Assembly: GCA_016786665.1 (NCBI GenBank)
Contig: JAEUVZ010000050.1
Location: 20,538 to 84,537, forward strand
Reading direction: 5' to 3'
From: Flavipsychrobacter sp.
GTDB lineage: Bacteria > Bacteroidota > Bacteroidia > Chitinophagales > Chitinophagaceae
DNA: 64,000 bases
Below are positions 38,168-46,839 of the stretch, one piece after another. Every line of letters begins with the position of its first letter. Within the stretch, counting starts at the first letter, position 1. The notes beneath the pieces were generated by a model, which saw only the letters and a list, made by a program, of their open reading frames with translations, was not told the DNA's origin and ran no database searches. Position numbers and translations under genes: made by a program.

Positions 38168-39051
38168 TATACATCAGCTGGCCGCTTGTGTTTCCACCTC
38201 CTGTGCGACCAAAGCCAGGTTTCGGGTTGCAGCATTATATCCTTTTCCAGTCTGCGGGTATGCCGTTCAGATATTTCGCCGTCGGTGGTTTGTTTAGGGT
38301 CTTCCACCAGCATTTCTACATGCATTTCGTAGTAGCCCCGCTTCACCCGGCGCACATTGGAGTACACTACGGGATAGCCTATTTTTCGTGCTATCACCTC
38401 CGTGCCTTTAAATACCGGGGTGTCCTGGTTAAGGAACATCGTCCAGTGGGCGCCCTGCAGGTTCGATGGGGTCTGGTCGGCGATAAAGGCGGTCGCATTC
38501 AGTTCCTCCCGGTTTTGGAGCATGTCTTTATAGGTATCCTTCATCGCAATGAGTTTGGTGCCAAAGGTCATACGCATCTTCCGGATGAGGTTATTGAATC
38601 GCTGGTCTTTCAGCGGGTGGTAGATAACATAAAGCTGGTGATGGAGCAGTAGGCTGAACGTGTTGCCCGCCCATTCCCAGTTGCCCTGGTGCCCCAGCAC
38701 TAATATAATGCTCTTGTTCTCTGCCGATAGCCTTTCAAACAATTTTACCGAATCTTCGTCAAAGTAACAATGCTTCAGCATAGATTGTTTACTGATAGTC
38801 AGCGTCTTAAATGTTTCCAGGAACAGGTCGCAGAGGTATTTATAAAACTTCTTTCGGATGGCCTTTAGTTCCTCATCGGTCTTGTTGGGGAAGGAGTTTT
38901 TCAGGTTGGTCAGCACCACTTCTTTCCGGTAGCCTATCACATGATACAGCAGGAAATACACCCCATCAGAAACCAGGTACAATACCGGGAATGGCAACAA
39001 AGACAATAAATAAATGAACGGTAATGCTATGTAATATAAAATGGCTGACAC
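38167..39051 (-). CDS. Lysophospholipid / lipid A acyltransferase (LpxL/HtrB-like)
   Basis: A 294-residue LABLAT-family acyltransferase with one N-terminal membrane helix (about 4-26). The catalytic HX4E pair is His121 and Glu126 in GHQGNWEW. It would add a secondary acyl chain to lipid A or a related lipid. It overlaps the desaturase gene by one base; the pairing suggests a joint role in outer-membrane acyl composition (inference). Confidence 0.88.
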   Translation of the reverse strand: MSAILYYIALPFIYLLSLLPFPVLYLVSDGVYFLLYHVIGYRKEVVLTNLKNSFPNKTDEELKAIRKKFYKYLCDLFLETFKTLTISKQSMLKHCYFDEDSVKLFERLSAENKSIILVLGHQGNWEWAGNTFSLLLHHQLYVIYHPLKDQRFNNLIRKMRMTFGTKLIAMKDTYKDMLQNREELNATAFIADQTPSNLQGAHWTMFLNQDTPVFKGTEVIARKIGYPVVYSNVRRVKRGYYEMHVEMLVEDPKQTTDGEISERHTRRLEKDIMLQPETWLWSHRRWKHKRPADV

Positions 39052-39205
39052 CCTACTGCTCTTGAATTCGTAAAGATAGAACGATATAGCGGAATTGCCT
39101 GAATAGTATTCACCAACATATCACCCAAGTGTAAATAAATGTGCCGATTCGCCGATAAAGAACCCGCCTCCACCGAAATATGACCGCGGGAGGCAATAAG
39201 TGGCC

Positions 39206-39213
39206 TAACTTTG
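39206..39213 (+). promoter_or_regulatory. -7 box of the ABC exporter gene
   Basis: TAACTTTG, 23 bases before the ATG at 39237. Confidence 0.45.
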
Positions 39214-39236
39214 CAGGCAATTAAATTCAGATCAAT

Positions 39237-41099
39237 ATGGCCCGTCCACGGCACATGAGTGATGGTAACGAGAAAGATGAAGCGCCCAAGCTTAAATTTA
39301 CCAAAGAGAATATTAAAGAAAGCCTTGTTATATTCCGGTACATAAAGCCATACCGGCGCCAGTTCATTTCAGGGCTGGTGGTGATTGCCTTGTCGGCGCT
39401 TACCACTATGGCCTTCCCCAAGCTGCTCCAGGAACTGATAGATACCGTGAATCCTGACAAGTCTGCCGGGGGTATGAAGTTGCCCATGGGCGATTTTAAT
39501 ATAGTCGGGCACCTGCCCCTTACTTCGGGACAGATAGCCCTGGCTATGGTAGCGCTCCTCTGCGTACAGATGATTGTTTCTTATCTGCGTGTTTACTTCC
39601 TTACCTATGTAGGGGAGCACTCGGTGGCCGATATGCGCAAGCACGTGTACAGCAAAATGATCACCATGAATATGGATTTCTTTGCCAAGCGCCGGGTAGG
39701 GGAATTAAGCAGCCGCATCCTGTCTGATATTACACAAATACAGGATACCATATCTACGATATTGCCCGAGATTCTCAGGGGCATCCTTACGCTGGTAATA
39801 GGCATGACGTTGATTTTTGTTATGTCTCACAAGCTGGGCTTGCTGATGCTTTCGGTAGTGCCGGTTATTGTATTGATTGCCATACTATTTAGTAAGGCTA
39901 TCAAGAAGTACAGCCGTACCGCTCAAGACCAGCTGGCAGATACCGGCACCATACTGCAGGAGTCGCTCCAGGGCATCAACAATGTGAAATCGTTTACTAA
40001 TGAATGGTATGAGATAAGGCGTTATAATCACTCTATAAATCAGTTAGTTAAGACTACTATTCAAACCGGAAGGTTTCGCGGGCTATTTATCGCTACTATG
40101 CTGTTTACCCTCTTCGGTACCATAGTATTGCTGGTGTGGTACAGTACCGGGCTGATGGAGGCCGGTGAGCTGACTTTTGGTAACCTGACGGCTTTTGTGG
40201 TGTACACCGTCTTTGTAGGAGGCACTATGGGGGGATTTGCAGATATGTTCAGCCAGCTGCAAAAAACCATGGGCGCTACCCAGCGCGTGCGAGAACTGCT
40301 GAAAGAGGAGAGCGAGGACATAACCCTGAAAGATATAGAGGTTAAAAGCCAATATAAGCTCAGCGGGAATGTACGGTTCGAGCATGTGGCCTTTACCTAC
40401 CAAAGCCGGAAGGACAACCCCGTGCTGAAAGATATATCGCTGGAAGCGGCCAGCGGCCAGCAGATAGCCATTGTGGGGCCCAGTGGTGCCGGCAAAAGTA
40501 CCCTGATATCGCTTCTGCTGCATTATTATACCGCCGACAGCGGGCGCATTCTCTTTGACGATAAGGACATACGCGATATCCCTCTCACCCAGCTCCGGAA
40601 GCAGATGGCCCTGGTACCCCAGGATGTACTCCTGTTTGGTGGCACCATCCGGGAGAACATCGCCTATGGAAAGCCCAGCGCATCGGAAGAAGAAATTGAG
40701 GAAGCAGCCCGTAAAGCCAACGCCCACAAGTTCATTTCCGGCTTCCCGGAGAAGTACGATACTGTAGTAGGAGAGCGGGGCGTAAAACTTTCCGGTGGAC
40801 AGCGCCAGCGTATTGCCATCGCCCGCGCTATACTAAAGGACCCGGCTATACTGATACTGGACGAAGCCACCAGTTCGCTGGACTCTGAATCGGAACAACA
40901 AGTTCAGGAAGCATTGTATAACTTAATGAAAAACAGGACTTCATTCGTTATTGCACACCGGCTTTCCACCATCCGCTCAGCGGATAAGATCATTGTGCTG
41001 GAAGGCGGGTATGTAAAAGAACAGGGAACCCATAGCCAGCTTCTGGATATACAAGATGGTCTCTATAAGAACTTGAACAGGCTTCAGGTAGAACTTTAG
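39237..41099 (+). CDS. ABC exporter, fused membrane and ATPase domains (MsbA-like)
   Basis: A 620-residue half-transporter. Six transmembrane helices span about 40-340. The nucleotide-binding domain has Walker A GPSGAGKST (414-422), signature LSGGQ (518-522), and Walker B ending in Asp542-Glu543. As a homodimer it would export a lipid or other hydrophobic substrate; the nearby lipid A acyltransferase makes MsbA-like lipid flipping attractive but not proven. A clean terminator follows. Confidence 0.92.
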   Translation: MARPRHMSDGNEKDEAPKLKFTKENIKESLVIFRYIKPYRRQFISGLVVIALSALTTMAFPKLLQELIDTVNPDKSAGGMKLPMGDFNIVGHLPLTSGQIALAMVALLCVQMIVSYLRVYFLTYVGEHSVADMRKHVYSKMITMNMDFFAKRRVGELSSRILSDITQIQDTISTILPEILRGILTLVIGMTLIFVMSHKLGLLMLSVVPVIVLIAILFSKAIKKYSRTAQDQLADTGTILQESLQGINNVKSFTNEWYEIRRYNHSINQLVKTTIQTGRFRGLFIATMLFTLFGTIVLLVWYSTGLMEAGELTFGNLTAFVVYTVFVGGTMGGFADMFSQLQKTMGATQRVRELLKEESEDITLKDIEVKSQYKLSGNVRFEHVAFTYQSRKDNPVLKDISLEAASGQQIAIVGPSGAGKSTLISLLLHYYTADSGRILFDDKDIRDIPLTQLRKQMALVPQDVLLFGGTIRENIAYGKPSASEEEIEEAARKANAHKFISGFPEKYDTVVGERGVKLSGGQRQRIAIARAILKDPAILILDEATSSLDSESEQQVQEALYNLMKNRTSFVIAHRLSTIRSADKIIVLEGGYVKEQGTHSQLLDIQDGLYKNLNRLQVEL

Positions 41100-41122
41100 A
41101 TAAGGTGATGTAACAAAAAATA

Positions 41123-41153
41123 AGGAGAGGTGACGAAAACCTCTCCTACTTTT
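41123..41153 (+). terminator. Terminator after the ABC exporter gene
   Basis: Perfect 9-bp stem (41123-41131 with 41139-41147), 7-base loop, then ACTTTT. Confidence 0.8.
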
Positions 41154-41184
41154 ACACCTATTTGCCTATTTCGTCGCGCTTGCT

Positions 41185-42123
41185 CTACAGGATGTAGAAC
41201 TGCCCGCGATGGCCAGACACTCTTTGCTGCTCCATTTTTTCCAGACCCTGGTGGTCTTTGAGCATTTGTTTCAAATCTTTTTCAATATTGGTGGCGATGG
41301 TAGTCATCGGGGTATCCGTTGGTTTGTTCTCAAACGGATCCTGCAGATGTATCGCCATTTTCTCTATCAGGAGGAACGATGCCGCAACAGCCATAGCGAA
41401 TGGTATGGTTAAATAACCAAAAAACGATATAAGGCAGAACGGCAGCAACAGGATAAAGAAGTGCATCGCCAGGTGAATGTACAGGCTATACGTAGACGGG
41501 AACACCGTATTCTTTATCCGCTCACACTTACCCATCGAGTCGCACAGCCGGCTGATAGTACTATCTATTTCCACTTGCTGAAATTCGTTGATCCAACCCT
41601 GGTTCATAGCCCAAACCACATCGCGGGAGTGCAGTTCCAGTATACCTACCGGTACATTAGAATAATTAGACAGGTATTCTATGTCCCGCTTGTTCAGGTA
41701 TTTGTCCAGGTTCTCATAAGGGTCTTCACCCCGCAGTGAGCGGCCCAGGGCGTGGTTCCAGGCCATCTGGCGCTTCACTATCCGGTCCTGCAGGTGCTTT
41801 ATCTCTTCCACATCTACCTGGCGCGACATATAGGTCAGTACCTGGCGGGCGAAGGAGCGGGAATCGTTCACTATCGCACCCCATATAATACGGGCCTCCC
41901 ACCAGCGCTCATAAGCCTGGTTCGACCGGAAACCCAGCAGCAGGGATATAACCGTACCCAATATCATAGGTACGGAAATGGGTATAGAAAAATCTATATA
42001 TCGCTCATGTATGAAAGTAATGGCAGCGGTATAAATCGATATCAAAATAATTTCATACTTGATCTTCCCAAATACATACTTAAACGGAACTCCTTTCTTC
42101 AACAGCATACACCAAAATTTCAA
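41185..42123 (-). CDS. Bestrophin-family ion channel (second copy)
   Basis: A 312-residue bestrophin with the signature LLGFRSNQAYERWWEARIIWG (about 63-83) and the C-terminal HLQDPFENKPTD box. It is clearly related to the protein at 36178 but differs at many positions, so this is an old paralogue rather than a recent duplication. A relatively long C-terminal tail follows the conserved box. No partner gene is adjacent. Confidence 0.9.
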   Translation of the reverse strand: MKFWCMLLKKGVPFKYVFGKIKYEIILISIYTAAITFIHERYIDFSIPISVPMILGTVISLLLGFRSNQAYERWWEARIIWGAIVNDSRSFARQVLTYMSRQVDVEEIKHLQDRIVKRQMAWNHALGRSLRGEDPYENLDKYLNKRDIEYLSNYSNVPVGILELHSRDVVWAMNQGWINEFQQVEIDSTISRLCDSMGKCERIKNTVFPSTYSLYIHLAMHFFILLLPFCLISFFGYLTIPFAMAVAASFLLIEKMAIHLQDPFENKPTDTPMTTIATNIEKDLKQMLKDHQGLEKMEQQRVSGHRGQFYIL

Positions 42124-42164
42124 TTGTGAATCAAGCCTTATCTATTAATCGCAGCCGGGCACAT

Positions 42165-42647
42165 TTAGTAGGTAGAAAGGAACAACTCAGATAGGGTAGA
42201 CTCTTCAGTCACCTTCTTCGCTTTCGCATCTACGCTCAGGGCTAGTGTTTTAAACTTCGACTTCCGGATGAACGGAATAGTGTCGATGCTATACTTATAT
42301 GTTTCTTTGTATTTGTGCTGGTCGTTGTAGATAATACAATCCACATTGTTCGCCTCCACAAAGTCATTGAACGCCAGCGGGCTGTTGCCATAGAAGAATA
42401 GGGTCTTCATCACTTTTATCTGCGATGAGTACTTGTTCTTCAGCACCTGGCAAGCGTCATTATAATCATTGGTAATATAAGTGCTGGTAACCTTTTTCGA
42501 CATGAACAGCAAATCGCTGATACTGTTGGCGACATACACCCCATGGAATAAAACGATTTCAACCGGCTCACTAAATTGCTCCACCACACTGTGTATCACA
42601 TTCAGAGAGGAGATACTGAAGTCGGTGGGAATTAATATCTTTTTCAT
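42165..42647 (-). CDS. Universal stress protein-like protein
   Basis: About 160 residues, taking the ATG at 42647 (MKKILIPTDFS), which is the standard UspA start; a codon three positions earlier is possible. The first strand and PTDFS loop are typical, followed by VEIVLFHGVYV and an alpha/beta pattern with VDCIIYND near 110. The glycine-rich ATP loop of nucleotide-binding USPs is not evident, so ATP binding is doubtful. Role unknown. Confidence 0.7.
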   Translation of the reverse strand: MKKILIPTDFSISSLNVIHSVVEQFSEPVEIVLFHGVYVANSISDLLFMSKKVTSTYITNDYNDACQVLKNKYSSQIKVMKTLFFYGNSPLAFNDFVEANNVDCIIYNDQHKYKETYKYSIDTIPFIRKSKFKTLALSVDAKAKKVTEESTLSELFLSTY

Positions 42648-42779
42648 ACACAACAATTTTATAGTTATCGTTCGATTTGGTACTACAAAATTGATGTATG
42701 TACATTAGCCCCCTTTAAAGGCTTAATGAGATGTTGCTTAGAATGTGGCTAGAAATCGATTAAAATCGCTATGCGTTTT

Positions 42780-44150
42780 CTAATCGTTTACTAATATGGG
42801 CAGGGTAATGTGTACCTCCGTGCCTACATTTTCCATCGATTCTACCAGTAGGTCGCCCTTGTGCATGCGGATGATATTACGTGCCAGCGGCAGCCCTATA
42901 CCATACCCTTTGAACGGGATTGTGTTAGACGCCCGGAAGAAGGGGTCGTAGATATACGATATTTCGCGGGCCGGTATCCCCACGCCCGAGTCTTTCACTA
43001 TTATGATCAGCCGTTCGTTGGTGGCGGCCAGCCCTACGATAACCGGTGCGTTGTTAGAGTATTTGCACCCGTTAAGTATTATATTACTGAGGGCCAGCTT
43101 CAGCAGTTGGGCGTTGCCCGATACTTTCAGCCGTTCCTCATCTTCGGGTATCAGGCTATAGTCTATATGTACCTGGTTGTTGGGGTTAATGTTATCCAGT
43201 TCTTCCTTCACCTCCCATATCAGCTCATCTATGCGTATTTCGTCCCATACCTGTTTCATCCCGTTAAAGCCCGTCTGGGCCAGGTTCAGCAGGCTGCGGA
43301 TGATGTGCTGCAGTCGCTCCGCCTCCGACAGTATGGTATGGAGCGAGGCTTTTATCTCTTCAGGTTCGCGCTCGCGGCCCAGCGATAGCTCGGCCTCGCC
43401 TATGATCACGGTAAGCGGGGTACTCAGCTCGTGAGAGGCGTTGCTCACAAAGTTGTTCTGTGTTTCAAAAGAGGTTTCCAGGCGGTCCAGCATGTTGTTA
43501 AAGGTAGAGGCCAGCTCAGCCACCTCATCTTTACCCTCACCCACATCCAGCCGTAGGTGAAGGTTGTGGGCGCTGATGTCCTTTACCTTGCTCATCATTA
43601 CCCGCACCGAGCGGAAGATGCGCTTAGAGAAAACCTTGCCCACCAGCAGGATAATAAGGGTGGAAAAAACGAAGACCGCGAACAGGATATGCCGCAGGTT
43701 ATACAGTTGCTGGGTAATATAATCATTTCGCGCCGATGCTACTACAATATATTCATTATCAGCTGTTTTATAGCGCACACCTGCATAGAAAAATGAACCT
43801 TTCCGGTAGGTGGCCGTGCCCAGTTGCAGCACTTGGCGGTAGAAGAAGTCGGGTAGGGGAAGGGTATCGGCGGAGGGGGGCACCTTACCGTTCTGCAGGG
43901 GCAGAAAATACTCTTTCTGCTCCGGCAGTATCTCTATATGCTGGCGTCGAAACTCGTTGTACAGGTCGTTGTCCTGGTACTTGCTTTCAAACTGCAGCTT
44001 GGCGGCTATGGTAGCGCGGAGGGTCACCCGCTTCTCAAAGTCGCGGGAGGAAAGCGTACCGGCAAAGTAGTACACCAGGAAGCTCAGCAACAGGATAATG
44101 GAGCCGTTGATGAGGGTAAAGAAAAGCGTTATCCTAGTTTGGATCTTCAT
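42780..44150 (-). CDS. HAMP-containing sensor histidine kinase
   Basis: A 456-residue two-pass membrane kinase. Helices lie at about 8-30 and 152-172, with a periplasmic sensor region between. HAMP occupies about 172-225, the phospho-acceptor His240 sits in NASHELSTPLT, and the ATPase domain has its N box (NIILNGCKYS), G1 (DSGVGIP) and G2 (GYGIGLPLA). It starts inside the end of the response regulator gene (17-base overlap). The stimulus is unknown; the closest general type is the OmpR/CusS group. Confidence 0.92.
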   Translation of the reverse strand: MKIQTRITLFFTLINGSIILLLSFLVYYFAGTLSSRDFEKRVTLRATIAAKLQFESKYQDNDLYNEFRRQHIEILPEQKEYFLPLQNGKVPPSADTLPLPDFFYRQVLQLGTATYRKGSFFYAGVRYKTADNEYIVVASARNDYITQQLYNLRHILFAVFVFSTLIILLVGKVFSKRIFRSVRVMMSKVKDISAHNLHLRLDVGEGKDEVAELASTFNNMLDRLETSFETQNNFVSNASHELSTPLTVIIGEAELSLGREREPEEIKASLHTILSEAERLQHIIRSLLNLAQTGFNGMKQVWDEIRIDELIWEVKEELDNINPNNQVHIDYSLIPEDEERLKVSGNAQLLKLALSNIILNGCKYSNNAPVIVGLAATNERLIIIVKDSGVGIPAREISYIYDPFFRASNTIPFKGYGIGLPLARNIIRMHKGDLLVESMENVGTEVHITLPILVND

Positions 44151-44838
44151 TATATGTATCCTCCTTCATTACATAGCCCATGCCCACTATGGTATGTATC
44201 AGCTTGGGCTCAAAGCCCTTGTCTATCTTTTTGCGCAGGTAGTTAACGTACACATCCACCACATTGGTGCTCATGTTAAAGTCAATGTCCCATACATTTT
44301 CCAGTATCTCTACCCGCGATACCACCCGGCGCTGGTTTTTCAGCAGGTACTCCAGCAGGCGGTACTCCGTAGCCGTAAGGGTTATCTGCTTCCCGGAGCG
44401 GGTAGCCAGCTTCTCGGCGGTATTCAGGGTCAGGTCCGCCAGGGAGAGGGTATTGTCGCGTCCGTTCTGGTTGGCTACCCCCTGCCGGCGCATCCAGGTA
44501 CGCACCCGGGCAAGCAACTCGGCAAACTTGAACGGCTTGGCCAGGTAATCATCGGCGCCGCTGTCCAGCCCGGTAACAATGTTCTCGGTAGAGCCCAGGG
44601 CCGTGAGCATGATGATAGCCGTATCTATCCCGTCCTGCCGCAGCTTGCGGCATACCTCTATCCCGTTCATGCCCGGGAGCATGATATCCAGGATGATAAG
44701 CCCGAAATCGTACTCCGTGGCCATTTTGTAGCCGGAAGTGCCATCAAAGGCGACTGTAACATTATAACCGGCCTCATTGAGCCCGCGCTTGACGAAGGAA
44801 GCCACATTGGCTTCATCTTCAATCAATAAAATCTTCAT
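44134..44838 (-). CDS. OmpR-family response regulator
   Basis: A 234-residue regulator, starting at MKILLIEDEA. The receiver domain (1-115) has acidic Glu7-Asp8, phospho-acceptor Asp51, and Lys near 101 in YLAKPF. The C-terminal winged helix (about 135-230) has the ETLR-like pattern with EYRLLEYLL and DVYVNYLRKKID. It precedes and overlaps its kinase gene. Its targets are unknown. Confidence 0.93.
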   Translation of the reverse strand: MKILLIEDEANVASFVKRGLNEAGYNVTVAFDGTSGYKMATEYDFGLIILDIMLPGMNGIEVCRKLRQDGIDTAIIMLTALGSTENIVTGLDSGADDYLAKPFKFAELLARVRTWMRRQGVANQNGRDNTLSLADLTLNTAEKLATRSGKQITLTATEYRLLEYLLKNQRRVVSRVEILENVWDIDFNMSTNVVDVYVNYLRKKIDKGFEPKLIHTIVGMGYVMKEDTYNEDPN

Positions 44839-44851
44839 CGGCATACCTGTA

Positions 44852-44859
44852 CAAAATTA
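44852..44859 (-). promoter_or_regulatory. -7 box of the two-component operon
   Basis: Reads TAATTTTG on the minus strand, 13 bases upstream of the response regulator ATG. Confidence 0.4.
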
Positions 44860-44999
44860 CCCGACCCTAAAATAGGAATAAACTTAGAACCCGGCTTTCT
44901 AATAGGATTTTAATTTAAGGGTGGGCGATAAAGGAAGTGTAATTAAACGCATATTGTCTTCTACTTCTTACGAATACCAAGCGAATGAGAGAAATCAAT

Positions 45000-45011
45000 C
45001 TTCTTAAGAAG
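45000..45011. promoter_or_regulatory. 12-bp palindrome upstream of the sce7726 gene
   Basis: CTTCTTAAGAAG is a perfect palindrome 48 bases before the ATG and 21 bases before a -7 box. It could be an operator. This is suggestive only. Confidence 0.3.
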
Positions 45012-45032
45012 GTATTATTGTCGACAATGCTA

Positions 45033-45040
45033 TAGATTTG
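45033..45040 (+). promoter_or_regulatory. -7 box of the sce7726 gene
   Basis: TAGATTTG, 19 bases before the ATG at 45060. No well-spaced -33 TTG is present. Confidence 0.4.
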
Positions 45041-45059
45041 CCCAAATTGTGAGACAACA

Positions 45060-45635
45060 ATGCGCGATATAGATGTAAGAATTGCTTTAAAAAGTAAAAC
45101 GCTATCTAATTTTTTGTCAGATAAAAATGCATTAGTAATTGAAGAAATGGGGCTTTTTCAAGGCCTGTCGCGTATTGATATAGCCGTTGTCAATGGCTCT
45201 CTTTATGGTTATGAAATAAAGAGTGAGAGTGATACCTTATATAGGTTGGATTCACAATTACGGTACTATCGGCAAGTATTTGATTATCTAACCTTTGTAG
45301 TGGGGCGTAAACACGTCGAGCCTATCAAAAATTTGCTGCCAGAGTGGTGTGGCTTGATTGTGGCAACTCCACAAAACAAATCGGATATTTTGCATCTCAA
45401 GCAGGTAAAAAGACCCAAACGCAATCCCGAAATTAATTCCATAGCTGTTGCTCAGCTTTTGTGGAAAGATGAGCTATTATATTTGCTTAACGAAAGAGGT
45501 ATAAAAAAAGGTCTCTCAAGCAAGAGCAAGAGAGACCTTTGGCAACTGGTAGCAGATAAGTATTCAGTTAAAGAGCTATCAGCCATCACTAGGCAGCTCT
45601 TAAAGCAGCGGCTAGACTGGCGAGTTGCTCAATAA
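45060..45635 (+). CDS. sce7726 family protein with PD-(D/E)XK nuclease motif
   Basis: A 191-residue protein matching the sce7726 family, an uncharacterised group often found in mobile or variable regions. The sequence carries the PD-(D/E)XK nuclease pattern: Glu28/29, Asp40 in RIDIAVV, Glu52-x-Lys54 in GYEIKSE, and Gln66-x-x-x-Tyr70, the QxxxY motif seen in RecB/Cas4-like nucleases. A nuclease role is therefore likely but is inferred from motifs. Its last 47 bases overlap a convergent gene, and an opposite-strand terminator hairpin lies in its coding sequence. The region is A+T-richer than its surroundings, pointing to transfer. Confidence 0.82.
   Translation: MRDIDVRIALKSKTLSNFLSDKNALVIEEMGLFQGLSRIDIAVVNGSLYGYEIKSESDTLYRLDSQLRYYRQVFDYLTFVVGRKHVEPIKNLLPEWCGLIVATPQNKSDILHLKQVKRPKRNPEINSIAVAQLLWKDELLYLLNERGIKKGLSSKSKRDLWQLVADKYSVKELSAITRQLLKQRLDWRVAQ
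45500..45540 (-). terminator. Antisense terminator inside the sce7726 coding sequence
   Basis: Perfect 11-bp inverted repeat (45507-45517 with 45530-45540), 12-base loop. On the minus strand it is followed by a run of seven T (complement of 45503-45509), so it terminates the beta-family gene, whose stop codon lies 49 bases before. In the plus strand the same bases encode sce7726 residues 149-161. Confidence 0.8.
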
Positions 45636-46710
45636 CCTTATGGAGATGATGGCTTGTTGCAGCCTGTCTCCATGTTGTGGAATTGCCCGGCGTAGTTCTA
45701 TTTAATGCACATCGTTTTATCCAATTATCTCCCGGACTAAAATGTTCACCAGAGTATTCAGGAAGACTTACGATTTTCTGAGACAACGCGTGGGTTTGAC
45801 CGAAGCCATTATGCTTTACACCTCGTCCTTTTACGATAATAAATTCCTTATCTGCCGTATATCGTAAACTAGCACTCATATTAGGAATGACGTTTCCTAT
45901 ATCACGTATTTCGGGGTGCGCAATCGCATAATCGCCAAAGTTCGGCATCCTTTCCAATGATTTACTCAATAATTTCTGCCACAAGGCCCAATCACTGCGG
46001 GGTATTCTTGTTGTACTGTCTGGCTTATGATTGCTCAGGTCCACCGGAAATGCAGCTGAAGCTAATACCAACGATCTCCACTCCGCTAAATGTGGAAGGT
46101 CATTAATTGTTGTGGCAAGTAATCTTGCAGTACGCGCAATTATATCTTCCGTCACATACCGGTTATCAATTAGTAAATCAATCTGACCTGGTAATTGTTG
46201 GTAACGGTTTAGTAGATGCTCTATTACATCAGCTATCTCCTCATCCTCCGTATCATTCGTATTCAACCTAAGGCAAAATCCGGTTTGATATTCATCAATT
46301 ATTGATTTGTATTCATTGGATATCCTTGGATCATACGAAGTGTGAATTACAGGAATAGCCATAATCCCTGCATCATAAAGTGACTCAAAGATTAGCGCGA
46401 TCCTTCCCGTGCCGGCTAGTAGTTCAATTGGTACTAGATGAGTATCTATAAAAATTGGCATCCCCGATTCCTGCCAAGCGGCAATGATCTGTTTTATCTC
46501 ACTTGATAAATGATCGTCGTAAGTTCTGACAGGTTTCTTTCTCTTAGCTAATTGTTCCTCAGATAGCTGTGTTGGTGTATAATCTAATAGCTCTATTAAT
46601 GGAATCATACTTTCTTTAATAGGCTGCGGACACTCTTTCAGTGCAGCAAATTCACCTTTTTTACCCTTTAAAATTGGATAATATAATTTATTATGTAAAA
46701 TTTCAATCAT
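45589..46710 (-). CDS. Beta family protein (T4 beta / sce7725-like)
   Basis: A 373-residue protein of the T4 'beta protein' family. The start NKLYYPILKGKKGEFAALKE followed by IPLIELLDYTP is characteristic, and sce7725 proteins share the same opening. The middle has the LLIDNRYV region and the C-terminus WIKRCALN. No catalytic motif is obvious and the biochemical role is not known. Genes of this family are often found beside sce7726-type genes; here the two face each other and overlap. No clear -7 box precedes it; a 9-bp inverted repeat lies 20 bases upstream of the ATG. Confidence 0.8.
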   Translation of the reverse strand: MIEILHNKLYYPILKGKKGEFAALKECPQPIKESMIPLIELLDYTPTQLSEEQLAKRKKPVRTYDDHLSSEIKQIIAAWQESGMPIFIDTHLVPIELLAGTGRIALIFESLYDAGIMAIPVIHTSYDPRISNEYKSIIDEYQTGFCLRLNTNDTEDEEIADVIEHLLNRYQQLPGQIDLLIDNRYVTEDIIARTARLLATTINDLPHLAEWRSLVLASAAFPVDLSNHKPDSTTRIPRSDWALWQKLLSKSLERMPNFGDYAIAHPEIRDIGNVIPNMSASLRYTADKEFIIVKGRGVKHNGFGQTHALSQKIVSLPEYSGEHFSPGDNWIKRCALNRTTPGNSTTWRQAATSHHLHKVIEQLASLAAALRAA

Positions 46711-46729
46711 TTTATTAATTTAAAATAAC

Positions 46730-46765
46730 ATTTTACACTGCGCCAGTGCTTTCGACGTGTAAAAT
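46730..46765. promoter_or_regulatory. Inverted repeat upstream of the beta-family gene
   Basis: ATTTTACAC at 46730-46738 is exactly mirrored by GTGTAAAAT at 46757-46765 (18-base spacer). It may be an operator for the beta gene or the nearby small RNA. Confidence 0.35.
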
Positions 46766-46804
46766 TAATCGCCGGGATATTGGATGAATTTTGGAGAAAA
46801 GCTG

Positions 46805-46834
46805 TTGTTTATATCAAAACTTATTGTACCTTTG
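46805..46834 (+). promoter_or_regulatory. Promoter of the candidate small RNA
   Basis: TTG at 46805-46807, 19-base spacer, TACCTTTG at 46827-46834. This is one of the best matches to the Bacteroidota consensus in the window, yet no open reading frame follows. Confidence 0.6.
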
Positions 46835-46839
46835 CACCG

